19,880 nt of DNA, taken from positions 1 to 19,880 of the forward strand of contig CAKUGW010000053.1 of assembly GCA_934654805.1 (NCBI GenBank), in the 5' to 3' direction. The translations under genes were made by a program, and so were the position numbers. Positions 16,724-19,880 of the stretch are shown here, one piece after another. The notes beneath the pieces were generated by a model, which searched no databases, was not told where the DNA came from, and saw nothing but the letters and a program-made list of their open reading frames with translations. The DNA is from an uncultured Kiritimatiellota bacterium (GTDB taxonomy: Bacteria; Verrucomicrobiota; Kiritimatiellia; RFP12; UBA1067). How positions within the stretch are numbered: the first letter of the stretch is position 1; every line of letters starts with the position of its first letter.

Positions 16724-17767
16724 GTGAACAGAAAGACCATATTCGTCGCGGCGACAGCCGCGCTTCTCGCGGGCGGTGCCGCCCGTGCGCAGGACGTCCA
16801 GACGCCGGGCGCCGGATCAGGCGCCCAGACGGCCATCCGCTACGCGACCGACGCCTACCCCGGCTTCGACAACGAGAAGACGATCGTCAGTCCCCAGCGC
16901 AAGAGCCCGCGCTGGTTCGCGTTCATTTTCGGTCCGAACCGGGAGGACGCGAAGAGCCAGCTCGCCTACTGCGTTGACCTGATCCGCGAAGGCGACTTCG
17001 CGAAGGCGCGCCGCCAGCTCGACGCGCTCGTGCGCGAGTGGCCGACTTCGCCGGAGGCCCCGAAGGCCCAGCAAGCCCTCGCGGAGCTCTGCCTGACGCG
17101 CCTGGGCGAGACGGAGGAGGCGTTTGCGGAATACCGCTACCTGCTCGACTTCTACTCGCTTCAGGCCGACTATGACCGGATCGCCGACAAGCTCTATCGG
17201 ATCGCGTGGCAGATGAAGGCCGAGGGCAAGGAGGTGATGTTCGTCCACTTCGAGAACGTCGTGGACGTCCGCCGCGCGTTCGAGGCGTGTGTGCTGCACG
17301 CGCCGGGCGCGAAGTGGGTGCCGGAGGCACTGCTCACGATCGGCGCGCTGCGCGAGAAGGAGGGCGAGTACGGCAAGGCCGTGCAGGTCTACGAGAACCT
17401 GCGCAACATCTATCCCGATGCGGACGAGGCGAAGACCGCGCTCGTGAGCGAGGCGAAGGCGCGTCTCGTCCTGCTGGACGACCACGCCTACAACCGTTCG
17501 CGCGCCCTCGACACGCAGGGCTTTCTTCGGCTCGCGCGCGAGTCGTGCCGTGCGGAGGATCGCGAGGCCATCTGCGAAATGCTCTCGCGCGTCGAGACGC
17601 TGCTGGCGGACGAGGCGTACCGCAGCGCGCAGTTCTACGACTCGAAGACGCGCACGAAGCGCAGCGCGATCAACGCCTACGAGAAGTTCCTCGCGCAGTA
17701 CCCCGAAGGCGTGCACGCCGACGCGGCGCGTGCGCGCCTGGCAGAATTGAAAGGCTCTGAAAAGTGA
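16724..17767 (+). CDS. Exported BamD-like tetratricopeptide protein
   Basis: A 347-residue protein with a signal peptide (MNRKTIFVAATAALLAGG, cleavage near ARA|QD at 22). It then has TPR-type helical pairs, for example IREGDFAKARRQLDALVREWP, GETEEAFAEYRYLLDFY, KEGEYGKAVQVYENLRNIYP and SAINAYEKFLAQYPEGVHADAARARL. This pattern fits the BamD/YfiO group, which supports outer-membrane protein assembly, but no lipobox Cys is present after the signal, so it is likely soluble periplasmic or a divergent member. Start choice: an ATG at 16715 overlaps the -10 box and could not be in the transcript made from it; GTG 16724 gives a better signal peptide and agrees with a leaderless start. The stop overlaps the LptE-like gene as GTGA. 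Confidence 0.72.
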   Translation: MNRKTIFVAATAALLAGGAARAQDVQTPGAGSGAQTAIRYATDAYPGFDNEKTIVSPQRKSPRWFAFIFGPNREDAKSQLAYCVDLIREGDFAKARRQLDALVREWPTSPEAPKAQQALAELCLTRLGETEEAFAEYRYLLDFYSLQADYDRIADKLYRIAWQMKAEGKEVMFVHFENVVDVRRAFEACVLHAPGAKWVPEALLTIGALREKEGEYGKAVQVYENLRNIYPDADEAKTALVSEAKARLVLLDDHAYNRSRALDTQGFLRLARESCRAEDREAICEMLSRVETLLADEAYRSAQFYDSKTRTKRSAINAYEKFLAQYPEGVHADAARARLAELKGSEK

Positions 17768-18282
17768 AAGCGATTCGTCTTCTGCTGGCCCTGTCCCTTG
17801 TCGGCGTCCTCTGCGGCTGCGGCGCGAACTACCGCTGGCGTCCGTCCGTGCCGGCGGCGATGCGGACGGTGGCCGTGCCGACGTTCCGCAACGACTCCGA
17901 ACTTCAGGAGATCGGCGCAATCGCCGCGCGTCAGGTGCTGCGCGAGTTCCAGCGCGAGGGCACGTTCAAGATCCGCCCGGCGGGCGACGCGGCGCTGGAG
18001 ATTCAGGGCGTTGCGCGCGCGGTGTCGTCCGGGACGGCCGCCTACGACCGTCGTTCGGGGCTGCGGATTTCCGGCTACGAGCTTGTGGGGACGTTCGAGG
18101 TGTCCGTCATCGACAAGCGCGCGGGCAAGGTTCTGGTCGACAACCGCGAGTACACGGCACGGGCCGCGTATGCGACGGGGCAGGACCAGACGACGGCCCA
18201 GCGCGACGCCTCCGGGCGGCTGGCCGAGGACCTGGCGCGCCAGGTCGTGGACGATGTCCTCAATCTCAAATGGGAGAACTGA
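17764..18282 (+). CDS. lptE: LptE-like LPS-assembly outer-membrane lipoprotein
   Basis: A 172-residue lipoprotein. The signal MKAIRLLLALSLVGVLCGC ends with a lipobox-like LCGC, lipid-modified Cys at 19. The mature part has the LptE pattern: YRWRPSVPAAMRTVAVPTFRNDSELQEIG followed by a helix VLREFQREGTFKI and a beta-rich second half with SGYELVGTFEVSVIDKRAGKVLV. In the family this protein plugs the LptD barrel that inserts lipopolysaccharide, so the cell is probably diderm with LPS. GTG 17764 is the start; it overlaps the preceding stop by the GTGA arrangement and lacks a strong ribosome site, consistent with coupled translation. LptD itself is not in the window. Confidence 0.8.
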   Translation: MKAIRLLLALSLVGVLCGCGANYRWRPSVPAAMRTVAVPTFRNDSELQEIGAIAARQVLREFQREGTFKIRPAGDAALEIQGVARAVSSGTAAYDRRSGLRISGYELVGTFEVSVIDKRAGKVLVDNREYTARAAYATGQDQTTAQRDASGRLAEDLARQVVDDVLNLKWEN

Positions 18283-18284
18283 AC

Positions 18285-18593
18285 ATGGAAACGAATGAAG
18301 TTCATGCCGTGATCGAGCTGAAGATCACGCCGCAGCGGGACTGCGGGTTCGGCAAGCTCGCCGAACGGATCTCAAAGTTCGAGCAGGTCGAGGCGTGCTT
18401 CCTGATGAGCGGCGCCTATGACCTTTTGGTGTTCGTGAAGGGCGAGAGCCTGCAGGACGTCGCGCAGTTCGTCGCGCAGGACCTGTCGACGATCGACGGC
18501 GTCCTCTCGACGGCGACGCACTTCATGCTGAAGACCTACAAGGCCGGCGGCGTGCTCGGCAAGCTGGATGACGCAAGACTGGAGGTTTCGTGA
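18285..18593 (+). CDS. Stand-alone Lrp/AsnC ligand-binding (RAM) domain protein
   Basis: A 102-residue protein that covers only the C-terminal effector-binding domain of Lrp/AsnC regulators. Residues 6-85 show the alpha-beta RAM pattern: AVIELKITP, FGKLAERISKFEQVEACFLMSGAYDLLVFVKGES, then VLSTATHFMLKTYK. The helix-turn-helix DNA-binding half is missing. Such proteins bind amino acids or act as oligomeric partners of full-length regulators. ATG 18285 is chosen over an upstream ATG at 18270 because GGGAG (18272-18276) sits nine bases before it and the upstream codon lies inside lptE. It starts 2 bp after the lptE stop, and its own stop overlaps the next start as TGATG. Confidence 0.82.
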   Translation: METNEVHAVIELKITPQRDCGFGKLAERISKFEQVEACFLMSGAYDLLVFVKGESLQDVAQFVAQDLSTIDGVLSTATHFMLKTYKAGGVLGKLDDARLEVS

Positions 18594-19880
18594 TGGCGGT
18601 CGATCTTGCCCAGAAGGCGCAGAATTTCACGAACCGCGGGCGGCAGGCGCTGGAGACGGGCCGCTACGAGCTTGCGGTGGACATGCTGATGGAGGCGGTC
18701 GCGGCCGCGCCGGACGTGCTGGAGACGCGCAAGCTCCTGCGCGCGGCGCAGATCGCGAACTTCCGCAAGAACGGCAAGGCCGGCTTCGGCGCGAAGCTCG
18801 GCTACATGATGGCGCGGCAGAAGATCGCCGGCCTCATCAAGAAGGGGAAGGCCGCCGAGGCGATGGCCGAGGCGGAGAAGCTCCTCTCGCAGAATCCGCT
18901 CGACGCGGACAACATCGAGGCGGCCGTCAAGGCGGCGGAGGCGGCCGGCAAGGCCGACCACGCGGCGATCACGGTCGAGGCGGCGTACGAGTGCTCGAAC
19001 AGGGACCCGGCCCTCCTGGAGCGCGTGGCGACGTACTACACGATGGCGAAGCGCTGGGACAAGGCGCGCGACGCCTACCAGAAGCTCGCCGAACTGAAGC
19101 CCGGCGACCAGCGCATCCTGCAGCTGCTGAAGAACACCGAGGCGCGCGCGACGATGAACGAGGGCTGGGAGCAGTCCGTCGGCAAGAAGGGCGGCTTCCA
19201 GAACCTGATCGCGAACAAGGAGCAGGCCGCGAAGCTCGACGCCGCGAACAAGGCGGTCGTCACGGGCGACGACGCCGAGATCCTGATCCAGGAGAAGCTC
19301 AAGCAGATCGAGGCGGAGCCGAAGAACATGAACGCGCGCCGCGCGCTCGCCCGCATCTACATCCAGGGCAAGCGCTACTACGAGGCGATCGACGTCCTCC
19401 AGCAGGCGATCGCGGCATCCGGCACGATGGACCCGGAGCTCGACCGCATGCTCTCGCAGACGAAGGTGCAGTACTACGACCAGCAGATCGAGGCCCTGCG
19501 CGCGGAAGGCCGCGAGGAGGAGGCCGTCAACATGGAGGGCGAGAAGAACCAGTTCGTCTTCGACGACCTCGCCCAGCGCGTCGAGCGCTACCCGAACGAC
19601 CTGCACCTCCGCTTCGAGCTCGGCAAGCAGTACTACACCTACGGCTACTACGAGGAGGCCCTGACGCACCTGCAGCTCGCGCAGAAGTCGCCGAAGGACC
19701 GGCTCTGGGCGCTCTACTACCTCGCGATGTGCTTCCTCGCGCAGGGGCAGACCGACATGGGCGTCATGCAGCTCGAGACGGCGCGCGACGCGATCCCGAC
19801 GATGGACGAGCTCAAGAAGAACGTCGTCTACCCGCTCGGCCGCTGCGCCGAGGCGGCGGGCGACCTCGAGAAGGCCTACC
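18593..19880 (+). CDS. Large cytoplasmic TPR protein (3' partial)
   Basis: The frame stays open to the right edge, so at least 429 residues are present and the C-terminus is missing. There is no signal peptide. Helical repeats of the TPR type are visible at about residues 12-45 (GRYELAVDMLMEAVAAAPD), 84-110 (GKAAEAMAEAEKLLSQNP), 150-178 (KRWDKARDAYQKLAELKPGD), 246-277 (ALARIYIQGKRYYEAIDVLQQAI) and 338-370 (FELGKQYYTYGYYEEALTHLQLAQ). Lysine- and alanine-rich segments lie between them. No enzymatic motif was found; a scaffold or adaptor role is likely. ATG 18593 is well supported by GGAGG at 18581-18585 and by the TGATG overlap with the RAM-domain gene. Confidence 0.82.
   Translation, partial: MAVDLAQKAQNFTNRGRQALETGRYELAVDMLMEAVAAAPDVLETRKLLRAAQIANFRKNGKAGFGAKLGYMMARQKIAGLIKKGKAAEAMAEAEKLLSQNPLDADNIEAAVKAAEAAGKADHAAITVEAAYECSNRDPALLERVATYYTMAKRWDKARDAYQKLAELKPGDQRILQLLKNTEARATMNEGWEQSVGKKGGFQNLIANKEQAAKLDAANKAVVTGDDAEILIQEKLKQIEAEPKNMNARRALARIYIQGKRYYEAIDVLQQAIAASGTMDPELDRMLSQTKVQYYDQQIEALRAEGREEEAVNMEGEKNQFVFDDLAQRVERYPNDLHLRFELGKQYYTYGYYEEALTHLQLAQKSPKDRLWALYYLAMCFLAQGQTDMGVMQLETARDAIPTMDELKKNVVYPLGRCAEAAGDLEKAY

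Overview
The window is GC-rich, every supported gene lies on the + strand, and genes are tightly packed. It looks like a chromosome segment from a diderm bacterium of the PVC group. A Kiritimatiellae- or Lentisphaerae-like gut or sediment lineage is my best guess, based on the LamG/beta-strand surface protein, the GH106/GH29/GH36 enzymes, and LptE- and BamD-like outer-membrane factors. No 16S gene or taxonomic marker is present, so the placement is inference.

Region 1 (1-13352) is a secreted carbohydrate-degradation locus. A large 5'-partial surface protein (LamG-like, beta-strand and CBM-like modules) is followed by a GH106-type alpha-L-rhamnosidase. Next comes a very large 1796-residue protein carrying three different glycosidase-like catalytic modules in one chain: a GH28/GH49-type beta-helix, a GH29 alpha-L-fucosidase and a GH36-type alpha-galactosidase. 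An SGNH esterase of the GxDLY type overlaps its stop codon. All four appear to be exported. Together they suggest stepwise removal of rhamnose, fucose, galactose and ester groups from a complex heteropolysaccharide, perhaps a pectic side chain or plant mucilage. The substrate is inferred, not shown.

Region 2 (13353-16687) holds three genes of a Tad/Flp-type pilus or secretion machine: CpaB/RcpC, a CpaF/TadA ATPase with an N-terminal FHA domain, and a short TadB-like inner-membrane protein. The linker of the ATPase contains perfect inverted repeats and unusual codon use. Prepilin, secretin, TadZ and TadC are not in the window.

Region 3 (16688-19880) is a chain of closely coupled genes: an exported BamD-like TPR protein, an LptE-like lipoprotein, a stand-alone Lrp/AsnC ligand-binding (RAM) domain, and a large TPR protein cut by the right edge. 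The first two point to outer-membrane assembly.

Two of the three promoter-like sites are striking. Before cpaB and before the BamD-like gene there is an extended -10 element (TGnTATAAT) placed so that transcription should begin at or within one base of the start codon, implying leaderless mRNAs. The third, before the triple glycosidase, is a CATAAT box overlapped upstream by a 29-bp AT-rich imperfect palindrome that could be an operator. I see no tRNA, rRNA, CRISPR array or transposase gene.
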